NCBI GenBank assembly: GCA_030603695.1
Contig: JAUVXF010000008.1
Span: forward strand, 1-64,000
Direction: 5' to 3'
Source of the DNA: Natronohydrobacter sp.
Lineage (GTDB): Bacteria; Pseudomonadota; Alphaproteobacteria; Rhodobacterales; Rhodobacteraceae
Length of the DNA stretch: 64,000 nt
Of the stretch, positions 55,133 to 63,374 are shown piece after piece. Position 1 is the first letter of the stretch, and every line of letters begins with the position of its first letter. The position numbers and the translations under genes were made by a program. Below the pieces are notes generated by a model. The model ran no database searches. It was given only the letters and a program-made list of their open reading frames with translations, and was not told the DNA's origin.

Positions 55133-56023
55133 ATGACAATCCGCATTGGCAATGCCCCGTGTTCCTGGGGTGTGGAATTCCCTGATGATCCGCGCAATCC
55201 GCCCTGGCGGCAGGTGCTGCGCGAGTGCGCAGAGGCTGGCTATAAGGGGATAGAGCTTGGCCCCGTGGGCTATATGCCCGAAGACCCGGCAATTCTGGCC
55301 GATGCGCTGGCCGAACATGATCTGGAATTGATTGGCGGCGTGGTGTTTCGCGCCTTTCACGACCCGGCCCAATGGGAAAACGTGCTGGATGGGGCGGTGC
55401 GCACCTGCAAGGCGCTGGTGGCGCATGGCGCAGAGCATCTGGTCTTGATCGATTCCATATCGGCGCGCCGTGCGCCCACAGCCGGGCGCGCAGCCGATGC
55501 CGAACAGATGGACAGCGCTGAATGGGCGGCCTTTCGCGATCGTATCGCCCATGTGGCGCGCATGGGGGCGGAAGAGTATGGGCTAAGCGTGGGCATTCAC
55601 GCCCATGCGGCGGGCTTTATGGATTTCGAGCCGGAGCTGGAGCGGCTGCTGAATGACGTGCCCGAAGAGATTTTGAAAATCTGCTTCGATACAGGCCATC
55701 ATTCCTATGCGGGCTTTGATCCGGTGGCCTTCGTGCGCCGCCATGTCGGGCGCATTTCCTACATGCATTTCAAAGATATAGACCCGGCAATAAAGGCCCG
55801 CGCCATTGCGAATGGCACAGGGTTTTACGAGGCTTGCGGGCAAGGGATTTTCTGCAATTTGGGCAAGGGCGATGTGGATTTTCCCGCAGTGCGCCAGATA
55901 TTGCTGGAGCATGGGTTCGAGGGCTGGTGCACCGTAGAGCAGGATTGCGACCCCACGCTGGATGTTTCGCCCATATCGGATGCGCGGGCCAATCGCGCCT
56001 ATCTGCAAAGCATTGGTTTCTGA
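55133..56023 (+). CDS. iolE: Probable inosose dehydratase (IolE/IolI-type TIM barrel)
   Basis: A 296-residue sugar phosphate isomerase/epimerase-fold protein, opening IRIGNAPCSWGVEFPDD. Metal-binding residues of the family are visible in YKGIELGPVGY, GIHAHAAGFMDF, CFDTGHHSYAG and YMHFKDID, with Glu in CTVEQDCDP. In the pathway it should dehydrate 2-keto-myo-inositol to the cyclic diketone used by IolD. The IolE and IolI subfamilies are similar, so inosose isomerase is a possible alternative. It lies 14 bases after one Gfo/Idh/MocA gene and 12 before the next. Confidence 0.88.
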   Translation: MTIRIGNAPCSWGVEFPDDPRNPPWRQVLRECAEAGYKGIELGPVGYMPEDPAILADALAEHDLELIGGVVFRAFHDPAQWENVLDGAVRTCKALVAHGAEHLVLIDSISARRAPTAGRAADAEQMDSAEWAAFRDRIAHVARMGAEEYGLSVGIHAHAAGFMDFEPELERLLNDVPEEILKICFDTGHHSYAGFDPVAFVRRHVGRISYMHFKDIDPAIKARAIANGTGFYEACGQGIFCNLGKGDVDFPAVRQILLEHGFEGWCTVEQDCDPTLDVSPISDARANRAYLQSIGF

Positions 56024-56035
56024 AAGGGGGCAGGG

Positions 56036-57166
56036 ATGAAACTGAATTGGGGCATGATCGGCGGGGGCGAAGGCAGCCAGATCGGGCCTGCACACCGCTT
56101 GGGCGCGCAGGCAGATGGGCTGTTCACTTTGGCCGCCGGGGCGCTGGATGCGGATGGCGAAAAAGGCCGCGCCTATGCGCAACGGCTGGGCGTGGCCGAA
56201 AGCCGTGCCTATGGGGATTGGCGCGACATGCTGGCCGGAGAGCGCGGGCGCGATGACCGGATTGATCTGGTCACAGTGGCCACGCCCAACGCCACGCATT
56301 TTGAAATCACCAAGGCTTTTCTGGAGGCGGGGTTTCATGTGCTGTGCGAAAAGCCCATGACGATGACCGTGGAGGAGGGCGAGGAGATTGTGAAAATCGC
56401 CCGCGCCTCTGGCCGGATTTGTGCCGTGAATTACTGCTATTCCGCGTATCCGATGGTGCGCGAAATGCGCGAAATGGTGCGCGCCGGGGCCTTGGGCAAG
56501 ATCAGGCTGGTGGTGGCAAATTTCAGCCATGGCCATCATGGCGATGCAACAGATGCCGATAACCCGCGCGTGCGCTGGCGCTATGATCCGGCCATGGCCG
56601 GGGTTTCGGGGCAATTTGCCGATTGCGGCATTCATGCGCTGCATATGGCCAGTTTCATCACGGGCGATGAGGTGGAAAAACTATCGGCGGATTTTGCCTC
56701 GACCATTTCCAGCAGGGTGCTGGAGGATGACGCGATGGTGAATTTCCGCATGTCTGGCGGCACTGTCGGGCGGCTGTGGACAAGTTCGGTTGCCATCGGG
56801 CGCCAGCATGGGTTTGATATCCAGGTATTTGGCGAAACGGGCGGGATGCGCTGGGCGTCAGAGCAGCCCAACCAAGTGTATTACACCCCTGTTGGCGGGC
56901 GCACGCAGATTATGGAAAAGGGTGAGGCCGGGCTATCGAGTGAGGCCGCGCGCCTGAGCCGGGTGGCGATAGCCCATCCAGAGGGGTTTCCGCTGGCGGT
57001 GGCGAATATCTATGTCGATCTGGCCGCCGCAATCCGGGGAGAGGCGCGCGATGGCCTGCCCCTGGCGGAAGATGGGCTGCGTTCCATGGCGGCAGTCGCG
57101 GCGGCAGTGGCCTCGGCGCAGGCGGGTGGGCACTGGGTGGATGCGCGCCCGCCGATGTTTCGCTAG
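56036..57166 (+). CDS. Gfo/Idh/MocA-family oxidoreductase (second inositol-isomer dehydrogenase candidate)
   Basis: A 376-residue dehydrogenase with N-terminal GMIGGGEGSQIGPAHRL, EKP motif LCEKPMTMT and catalytic GVSGQFADCGIHALHMASF (Asp and His). The N-terminal GGGEGSxIGxxHR pattern marks a separate subgroup from the other two dehydrogenases in this regulon. The ATG is preceded by AAAGGGGGCAGGG. A palindromic repeat begins three bases after its stop codon. Confidence 0.9.
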   Translation: MKLNWGMIGGGEGSQIGPAHRLGAQADGLFTLAAGALDADGEKGRAYAQRLGVAESRAYGDWRDMLAGERGRDDRIDLVTVATPNATHFEITKAFLEAGFHVLCEKPMTMTVEEGEEIVKIARASGRICAVNYCYSAYPMVREMREMVRAGALGKIRLVVANFSHGHHGDATDADNPRVRWRYDPAMAGVSGQFADCGIHALHMASFITGDEVEKLSADFASTISSRVLEDDAMVNFRMSGGTVGRLWTSSVAIGRQHGFDIQVFGETGGMRWASEQPNQVYYTPVGGRTQIMEKGEAGLSSEAARLSRVAIAHPEGFPLAVANIYVDLAAAIRGEARDGLPLAEDGLRSMAAVAAAVASAQAGGHWVDARPPMFR

Positions 57167-57169
57167 AGT

Positions 57170-57212
57170 ATGTCGCGCAAAACTGGGAACCGGTTTTGCG
57201 CAAAAATGACAT
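57170..57212. repeat. Intergenic palindromic repeat, copy B
   Basis: ATGTC...GACAT borders with inner arms GCGCAAAAC (57175-57183) and GTTTTGCGC (57193-57201) around a 9-base loop. It is the second copy of the element at 21679-21720 and starts three bases after the oxidoreductase stop codon, between converging genes. It may also act as a transcript end. Confidence 0.75.
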
Positions 57213-57306
57213 GCGGCCAATGTTGGGTGCTGGCCGGGCAAAGCGCCCGCTCAGCGCCCCGCCCGCCCACCCATGGCGCTTCGCGGGCGCTGCCCCTGCG
57301 GGGCAT

Positions 57307-58317
57307 TCAGGCAGATTGGCCTGCCAATTTTCGCAATGTCCCCCGCTCTATCACCCGGCAGGGAAAGAGCCGCGTTTCGGGGTGGCGGTCGGGGCGCCCT
57401 ATCGTGCCCACCACCAGTTCTATAGACGCCTCTATGATCTCTGCAATGGGCTGCCGGATGGTGGTGAGATTGATATTCTGCCAGCGCGCCATGGCCATAT
57501 CATTCAGCCCGATCACCCCGATATCTTCGGGCACGCGCAACCCGGCATCGGCAATGGCTGAAAGCACCCCGATGGACAGCACATCATCGCCGCAGAAATA
57601 GGCTTCGGCATGGCCCGATTGCAAAAGGCGTGTCATTTCCTCGCGCCCGGCATCAAAGGAATAGGCCCGCGCATAGCTGACACTGACCGATATATCAGGA
57701 TGCGATGCCAAGGCATCCAGAAAGCCGCGCTCGCGATCCTGGGTGGAGGTGGCATTTTCCGGCCCGCCCAGAAAGGCCACGGTTTTATGCCCCCGCGCAA
57801 TCAGCGCCTGTGCGGCCATGCGCCCGCAGGCGTTATTGTCAATGCCCACCACATGCACATGCGGGCTGGTGGTATAGCGCCCAAAGGAATGCACCACCGG
57901 AACCCCCGCATCGCGAAACGCTTCGGCAAAGCTGGGCGGCAGGGTGGAAGAGGCCACGATAACCCCATCGACAGAGTATTGCCGCAGCATGCGCACAGAG
58001 TTTGCGGGATCGGTTTCATTGCTGAGATTGACCAGCAAGGGCCGCAACCCGCGCGCTTGCAGCCCGCGTGTGAACAGATCGAACACTTCCAGAAACAGCG
58101 GATTGTGAAAGTTGTTGGACACAAGCCCAATCAGCTTGGTGCGCCCCGTTGTGAGCGAAGAGGCGATGGCATTGGGGCTGTATCCCAGTGCTTTTGCGGC
58201 CTTCTCGACTTTGGCGCGGGTTTTGGCCGAAACAGAGGCCCCTTCGGTAAATGTGCGCGATACGGCAGAGCGCGAGACCCCCGCGCGTTCCGCCACCTCT
58301 TTCAGGGTTACTGCCAT
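57307..58317 (-). CDS. LacI-family regulator of the inositol genes
   Basis: A 336-residue LacI-family repressor. The HTH is at residues about 4-24 (LKEVAERAGVSRSAVSRTF), the hinge region is around 45-58 (LGYSPNAIASSL), and a periplasmic-binding-protein-like effector domain follows (LIGLVSNNFHNPLFLEVFD, GVIVASS, DVLSIGVLSA). The ATG at 58317 was chosen; the frame extends to 58374. It is divergent from the inositol importer, and the palindrome TTGCAACCGGTTGCAA occurs upstream of it and in the iolD promoter. That makes it the likely regulator of both units. The effector is presumably an inositol-pathway compound. Confidence 0.9.
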   Translation of the reverse strand: MAVTLKEVAERAGVSRSAVSRTFTEGASVSAKTRAKVEKAAKALGYSPNAIASSLTTGRTKLIGLVSNNFHNPLFLEVFDLFTRGLQARGLRPLLVNLSNETDPANSVRMLRQYSVDGVIVASSTLPPSFAEAFRDAGVPVVHSFGRYTTSPHVHVVGIDNNACGRMAAQALIARGHKTVAFLGGPENATSTQDRERGFLDALASHPDISVSVSYARAYSFDAGREEMTRLLQSGHAEAYFCGDDVLSIGVLSAIADAGLRVPEDIGVIGLNDMAMARWQNINLTTIRQPIAEIIEASIELVVGTIGRPDRHPETRLFPCRVIERGTLRKLAGQSA

Positions 58318-58393
58318 CGGCTCATCCAGATATTTTGCGACTCTTCTAATACACAGCAATATTTTCAGAAACATAGCATGGAATAAAATTTTT

Positions 58394-58409
58394 TTGCAAC
58401 CGGTTGCAA
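58394..58409. promoter_or_regulatory. LacI-type operator, second copy
   Basis: The perfect palindrome TTGCAACCGGTTGCAA lies between the lacI-type gene and the importer binding-protein gene. It is identical to the copy at 53958-53973, and two more T residues on the left are shared. The central CG and the AACCGGTT core are typical for LacI-family operators. It probably mediates autoregulation and control of the importer. Confidence 0.8.
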
Positions 58410-58490
58410 AATGATTGGTTCAGGACTAGAGTTGCAGCAGGGCGAAGGGGCAGAGAGCCGGTTTGCCCAGAACATGTTTGGGAGGACATT

Positions 58491-59438
58491 ATGAAAGCAG
58501 CTATGAAGAAACTTGCGGTCTCTGCTGTTGCAGCGACAGCTTTGATGGGTGCGGGCGGCGCGTTTGCCGAAGGCGAGCGTTATGTTCTGGTCAGCCACGC
58601 GCCAGACAGTGACAGCTGGTGGAACACCATCAAGAATGGCCTTGCCTTGGCGGGCGAGCAGATGAATGTCACAGTCGAATATCGCAACCCGCCAACAGGC
58701 GATCTGGCCGATATGGCGCGCATCATTGAACAGGCCGCCGCAAGCGCGCCCAACGGGATTATCACCACACTGGCCGATCCAGATGTCCTGTCAGGCCCGA
58801 TCCGGGCGGCAGTGGATGCGGGGATTGATGTGATCATCATCAACTCTGGCACACCAGAACAGGCGCGCGCGCTTGGGGCGCTGATGTATGTGGGCCAGCC
58901 CGAATATGATGCAGGCTTTGCCGCAGGCCAGCGCGCCGCGGGCGATGGTGTCAGCAGCTTTCTATGTGTGAACCATTACATCTCGTCCCCGTCCTCGACA
59001 GAGCGGTGCCAGGGCTTTGCCGATGGGCTGGGCGTGGAACTGGGCAACCAGATGATCGATAGCGGCCAAGACCCGTCAGAGATTCAGAACCGCGTCATGG
59101 CCTATCTGAATGCAAATCCCGATACGGATGCAGTGCTTACCCTTGGGCCGACATCGGCAGACCCGACCATTCTGGCACTGAACCAGATGGGCCTTGCCGG
59201 TGATATTTATTTTGGCACATTCGATCTGGGGGGCGATATCGTTCAAGCCATCCGCGATGGTGTGATTGCCTGGGGGATTGACCAGCAGCCCTTCCTACAA
59301 GCCTATCTGCCCGTCATCGTGATGACCAACTATCATCGTTTTGGCGTGCTGCCGGGCAATAACATCAATTCCGGCCCCGGCTTTGTAACCGCCGATGCGC
59401 TGGATCTGGTGGCCGAACTGGCGGGCGAATATCGCTAA
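58491..59438 (+). CDS. Inositol/sugar ABC transporter substrate-binding protein
   Basis: A 315-residue CUT2-type periplasmic binding protein with a signal peptide at residues 1-26 (MKAAMKKL... ending GGAFA). The mature part opens EGERYVLVSHAPDSDSWWNT and has DVIIINSGTPEQARALGALM and TDAVLTLGPTSADP. The ATG at 58491 has GGGAGGA upstream; the open frame begins at 58404, inside the operator region. Inositol as ligand is inferred from its operator and its neighbours. Confidence 0.92.
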   Translation: MKAAMKKLAVSAVAATALMGAGGAFAEGERYVLVSHAPDSDSWWNTIKNGLALAGEQMNVTVEYRNPPTGDLADMARIIEQAAASAPNGIITTLADPDVLSGPIRAAVDAGIDVIIINSGTPEQARALGALMYVGQPEYDAGFAAGQRAAGDGVSSFLCVNHYISSPSSTERCQGFADGLGVELGNQMIDSGQDPSEIQNRVMAYLNANPDTDAVLTLGPTSADPTILALNQMGLAGDIYFGTFDLGGDIVQAIRDGVIAWGIDQQPFLQAYLPVIVMTNYHRFGVLPGNNINSGPGFVTADALDLVAELAGEYR

Positions 59439-59453
59439 GCCATAGTGCAATGG

Positions 59454-59484
59454 GGCGGGGCCATTTTTTGGCCCTGCCTTTTTT
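59454..59484 (+). terminator. Intrinsic terminator/attenuator after the binding-protein gene
   Basis: GGCGGGGCCA (59454-59463) and TGGCCCTGCC (59469-59478) form a 10-bp stem with one G-U pair and a TTTTT loop, followed directly by TTTTTT (59479-59484). It is the best intrinsic terminator in the window. It sits between binding-protein and permease genes, where partial readthrough would keep the binding protein in excess. Confidence 0.85.
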
Positions 59485-59509
59485 CTGGATAGTCAGGGAG
59501 GGTGTTGCA

Positions 59510-60625
59510 ATGTCCAGTTCGGGCGCGGCCATTGACGAGCGCATTAAACAAACATCTGGCCTGCGCAAGGCGCTGATCCGGCCAGAGCTGGGGGCCATTG
59601 TCGGCACAATCGCCGTTTTCGCCTTCTTCATCATCTTTGCGGGCGATAGCGGCATGTTCAACGCGCAAGGCGTGCTGAACTGGTCAACGGTCTCGGCGCA
59701 GTTTGTGATTATCGCCGTGGGCGCGTGCATGCTGATGATTGCGGGCGAATTTGATCTCTCTGTCGGGTCTATGATCGGCTTTGCGGGTATGTCGATTGCG
59801 ATTTTCTCGGTCACATTGGGTTGGCCTGTCTGGATGGCAATCTTGCTGACATTCGCAATTTGCATTGCCATTGGCGCGGTCAATGGGGTGATCGTGGTGC
59901 GCACCGGGCTTCCCAGCTTTATCGTGACGCTGGCCTTTCTGTTTATCCTGCGGGGCTTTACCATTTTCTTCCCGCAACTGATCGAGCGGCGCACGATCAT
60001 TGGCGGTATATCCGAACGTGCGGTGGGCGATTGGCTGGCCCCGGTTTTTGGCGGCAAGGTGGGCGGGCCTATTTTTGATTGGCTGGCTTCTCAGGGTTTG
60101 ATTGCCGTGTTCGAGCGCGGCACCCGCGCGGGCGAGCCGATTGTAAACGGCATTCCGATGCTGATTGTCTGGGCACTGGGATTGATGATTGTGGCCCATA
60201 TCGTTCTGACGCGCACGCGCTTTGGCAACTGGGTTTTCGCGGCGGGCGGCGATGCGCAGGCGGCGCGCTATGTGGGTGTGCCGGTGGCGCGTGTGAAAAT
60301 CCTGATGTTCATGTTTACCGCCTTTTGCGCCACCGTGTTTGCCACATGTCAGGTGATGGAATTCGGCTCTGCCGGGGCAGACCGGGGGCTGTTGAAAGAG
60401 TTCGAGGCGATTATTGCCGTGGTCATCGGCGGCGCGCTTCTGACAGGGGGGTATGGCTCTGTCATCGGTGCGGCGCTGGGGGCGCTGATTTTCGGGGTGG
60501 TGCAACAGGGGCTGTTCTTTGCCGGGGTCGAATCCAGCCTGTTTCGGGTGTTTCTGGGGGTGATCCTGCTCTTTGCCGTGATCCTGAACACCTATATCCG
60601 CCGCATTATCACCGGAGAGCGCTGA
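59510..60625 (+). CDS. Inositol/sugar ABC transporter permease
   Basis: A 371-residue RbsC-type permease with hydrophobic segments from about residue 28, the motif CMLMIAGEFDLSVGSMIG, GAVNGVIVVRTGLPSFIVTL and VIGGALLTGGYGSVIGAALG. The ATG at 59510 has AGGGAGGG upstream; the open frame to 59450 covers the terminator and is rejected. The importer has one permease gene, so a homodimer is expected. Confidence 0.92.
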   Translation: MSSSGAAIDERIKQTSGLRKALIRPELGAIVGTIAVFAFFIIFAGDSGMFNAQGVLNWSTVSAQFVIIAVGACMLMIAGEFDLSVGSMIGFAGMSIAIFSVTLGWPVWMAILLTFAICIAIGAVNGVIVVRTGLPSFIVTLAFLFILRGFTIFFPQLIERRTIIGGISERAVGDWLAPVFGGKVGGPIFDWLASQGLIAVFERGTRAGEPIVNGIPMLIVWALGLMIVAHIVLTRTRFGNWVFAAGGDAQAARYVGVPVARVKILMFMFTAFCATVFATCQVMEFGSAGADRGLLKEFEAIIAVVIGGALLTGGYGSVIGAALGALIFGVVQQGLFFAGVESSLFRVFLGVILLFAVILNTYIRRIITGER

Positions 60626-60626
60626 G

Positions 60627-61418
60627 ATGAGCAGCTATGATCACGCCCCCATTGTCGAGATGCGCGATATTGAAAAACATTTCGGCCCCGTCATTGCGCT
60701 GAATGGTGTCAGCTTCGATATCCGCCCCGGAGAGTGCCATTGCCTGCTTGGCGACAATGGCGCGGGCAAATCCACCTTTATCAAAACCATGGCAGGGGTG
60801 CATAAACCCACGCGCGGAGAGATCCTGTTTGAAGGCAAGCACATGGATTTCAGCAGCCCCCGCGATGCCATGGAAGCAGGCATTGCCACTGTGTATCAGG
60901 ATCTGGCCATGATCCCGCTTATGAGTGTGACGCGCAATTTCTGGATGGGGCGCGAGCCGATAAAGCGGGTGGGGCCGTTCAAATTTATGGATTTCAAAAC
61001 CGCCAATGATGTCACCATGCACGAGATGCGCAAAATGGGGATCAATCTGCGCTCTCCAGATCAGGCGGTGGGTACATTGTCGGGCGGCGAGCGGCAGACA
61101 GTGGCCATTGCCCGCGCGGTGTATTTTGGCGCAAAGGTTCTGATTCTGGACGAACCCACCAGCGCGCTGGGCGTGCGCCAAACGGCAAATGTGCTCTCGA
61201 CTATCGACAAGGTGCGGAAAACCGGGATCGGGATTGTGTTTATCACCCATAACGTGCGGCATGCTTTGGCGGTGGGGGATCGCTTTACCGTGCTTAACCG
61301 GGGCAAAACGCTTGGCACGGCGCAGCGCGGGCAGATCACGCCGGAAGAATTGCAAGACCTTATGGCAGGCGGTCAGGAAATGGTGGCGCTCGAAGGCTCT
61401 TTGGGTGGAACGGTATGA
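60627..61418 (+). CDS. Inositol/sugar ABC transporter ATPase (single domain)
   Basis: A 263-residue ATPase with one ABC domain: Walker A GDNGAGKST, signature LSGGERQT, Walker B LILDEPTSAL, and switch ITHNVRHA. CUT2 importers normally have two fused domains; single-domain versions such as FrcA are known in alphaproteobacteria. It starts one base after the permease stop and overlaps the second iolB gene (ATGA). Confidence 0.92.
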   Translation: MSSYDHAPIVEMRDIEKHFGPVIALNGVSFDIRPGECHCLLGDNGAGKSTFIKTMAGVHKPTRGEILFEGKHMDFSSPRDAMEAGIATVYQDLAMIPLMSVTRNFWMGREPIKRVGPFKFMDFKTANDVTMHEMRKMGINLRSPDQAVGTLSGGERQTVAIARAVYFGAKVLILDEPTSALGVRQTANVLSTIDKVRKTGIGIVFITHNVRHALAVGDRFTVLNRGKTLGTAQRGQITPEELQDLMAGGQEMVALEGSLGGTV

Positions 61419-62215
61419 TGGGCAGCTTGCTGCGAAAGCCCCTTGCGGCCACGGGCCAGATACACGCGATTACGCCAGAGGTTGCGGGCTGGCGCTATGT
61501 GGGGTTCGATCTGTGGCGGCTGGCACCGGGCGCTACGGCCTCTGGCCTGCTGGCGGGGCGTGAAACCATCCTTGTGCTGGTCGAGGGGCGCGCAGAAATC
61601 ACCGCCGGGGGCCAACAACTTGGCGAACTGGGCCTGCGGCTGGATGTGTTTGAAAAAACCCCCCCGCACTGCGTTTATGTGCCCCCCGGCGCGCATTGGC
61701 AGGCCTTGGCAACCACGCCATGCAGTTTGGCCGTATGCACGGCCCCCAGCCCCGGCGGGCGGGCGGTGCAGGTTTTGGGGCCAGTGGGCATAGCGCTGGA
61801 AACGCGCGGGCAGGGCACGAATACCCGCTATATCCACAATATCGCGATGGAAGGGCGTGACGTGGCCGACAGCCTGCTGGTGACAGAGGTGTTCACGCCG
61901 CCGGGGCATTGGTCATCCTATCCGCCCCATCGGCATGATACAGATGATTACCCCGCCCTCACCTATCTGGAAGAAACCTATTACCACCGCCTTGATCCGC
62001 CCGGCTGTTTCGGCTTTCAGCGTGTGTTTACCGATGATCTCAGCCTTGATGAAACCATGGCCCCGGCTGATCATGATGTGGTGCTTGTGCCGCGCGGGCA
62101 TCACCCCTGCGCCGCCCCCCATGGGGTAGAGATGTATTACCTCAATGTCATGGCCGGCCCAAAGCGGGCGTGGCGGTTCCAGACCCATCCGGCCTTTGCC
62201 CATATGGTTGGCTAA
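61415..62215 (+). CDS. iolB: 5-deoxy-glucuronate isomerase, IolB family (copy 2)
   Basis: A 266-residue IolB protein with the familiar features of the bacterial enzyme: FEKTPPHCVYVPPG, the metal site PPHRHDTDDYPALTYLEETYYH (in pieces), and DHDVVLVPRGHHPCAAPHG. It matches classic IolB better than copy 1 at 50188. It is coupled by ATGA overlap to the importer ATPase and shares the LacI-type operator of that unit. Having both IolB types in one regulon suggests different substrates or redundancy. Confidence 0.92.
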   Translation: MMGSLLRKPLAATGQIHAITPEVAGWRYVGFDLWRLAPGATASGLLAGRETILVLVEGRAEITAGGQQLGELGLRLDVFEKTPPHCVYVPPGAHWQALATTPCSLAVCTAPSPGGRAVQVLGPVGIALETRGQGTNTRYIHNIAMEGRDVADSLLVTEVFTPPGHWSSYPPHRHDTDDYPALTYLEETYYHRLDPPGCFGFQRVFTDDLSLDETMAPADHDVVLVPRGHHPCAAPHGVEMYYLNVMAGPKRAWRFQTHPAFAHMVG

Positions 62216-62445
62216 GCGCGGTCGCGCGGCGGCTATGCCGTTGGGTTGTGGCGGATTGCTGGCCAGATGCGCCTATGCCGGGGCCTGCTGTGCAGCGCGA
62301 TGACAGCCACCCACGCGGGCAGGCATGGCGCGCCATTGCCCCAACTGCCGGGGTTTGGCGTGGTTGGCGGCGGCCTTGCCTGTCCAGGCAGTTTTTGGCC
62401 CAAACCCAGCCTGCGCCATGCGCTGATCGGCAAGGAGGCTTTGAA
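62216..62445. other. Intergenic stretch before the phnE remnant, no gene recognised
   Basis: I see no convincing gene, ribosome-binding site or hairpin in these 230 bases. Short open frames in several phases do not resemble known proteins. It may be the scar where phnC/phnD or another phn gene was lost. Confidence 0.4.
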
Positions 62446-63302
62446 ATCACAACCCTTGCCTTTGCCGCCATTACCGAGGCTGATATCCGCGCCATCCACA
62501 AACGCCACCCGCGCGCGTTTGGCAATCCGTTGGTGACAGCGCTGAAAATCGGAAGGTGGGTGTTTATTCTGCTCTATCTGGCATGGTCGTGCACCTGTTC
62601 GAAGTGGGAAAACTGCTGAATGCCTTTGATCGGGCATGGCAGCTTCTGTCCCGGATGGTTGTCTGGCGCGAGATGGAAACCTGGCAATATGCCAATATCT
62701 ATCGCGGCATTGCCCAGACCATTGCCATGGCCTTTCTGGGCACGCTTCTGGGCACGGTATTTGCGCTGATGCTGGCCTTTTTTGCGGCGCGCAACACCAT
62801 GCCTGTGGGGATTATCCGCCACGGGGTGCGCCGCTTGCTGGATGTTTTCCGCGGGATCGATTCCGTGGTCTGGGGTCTGGTCTTTGTGCGCGCGGTGGGG
62901 CTTGGGCCTTTGGCGGGGGTGCTGGCCATCTGGATTTCCGACATGGGCAATCTGGCCAAACTCTATTCCGAGGCGATTGAGAATATCGACCGCAAGCAAG
63001 TGGAAGGCGTGCGCGCCACAGGGGCAGATACGGGCCGGATCATCCGCTTTGGCTATCTGCCGCAAATCCTGCCCGTGTTCATCTCGCTCTCGCTCTATTC
63101 CCTCGAATCCTCTACCCGCTCTGCCACCATATTGGGGCTTGTGGGGGCAGGCGGGATCGGGATGATCATTATCGAGCGGTTCCGCGCGGGATTGTTTGAC
63201 CAGGTGGCCTTTGTGGTGCTCAATGTGCTGGTGGTGATTGCGGTGATCGACTGGGGGTCGGGCCTGATCCGCAAGCGGTTCATTGGTGAACGCGGGCACT
63301 GA
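62446..63302 (+). pseudogene. phnE: phnE-type phosphonate ABC permease, start codon lost and frameshifted
   Basis: The region encodes a PhnE-family permease in two phases. From 62446 to about 62586 one frame reads ITTLAFAAITEADIRAIHKR and ends in a membrane segment WVFILLYLAW. From about 62589 the next frame continues VHLFEVGKLLNAFDRAW and the rest of PhnE (YRGIAQTIAMAFLGTLLG, LYSLESSTRSATILGLVGAG). A perfect AAGGAGG lies 7 bases before 62446, where the codon is ATC instead of ATG. So both a start-codon change and a one-base deletion (or two-base insertion) near 62587 are seen. A shortened product from a GTG at 62556 or ATG at 62583 would lack the first membrane segment and has no ribosome-binding site. 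Confidence 0.75.
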
Positions 63303-63374
63303 ACAGGTGGTATCAGAAGCGCGCCTGCCGGGGCCTCTGGCGGGCGTGTGGTTGCAACAGGAAAGGGCCGCGCA

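Noticed and set aside
55583-56644. 353-residue minus-strand frame opposite iolE and the second oxidoreductase
   Set aside because: Antisense shadow with no ribosome-binding site and no family features.
63322-63346. Stem-loop between the phnE remnant and the transferase gene
   Set aside because: The stem depends on two wobble pairs and has no T tract, so I do not call it a terminator.
63348-63361. GGTTGCAACAGG, resembling half of the LacI-type operator, before the hexapeptide transferase gene
   Set aside because: Only one half of the palindrome is present; the left half does not match, so operator function is not supported.
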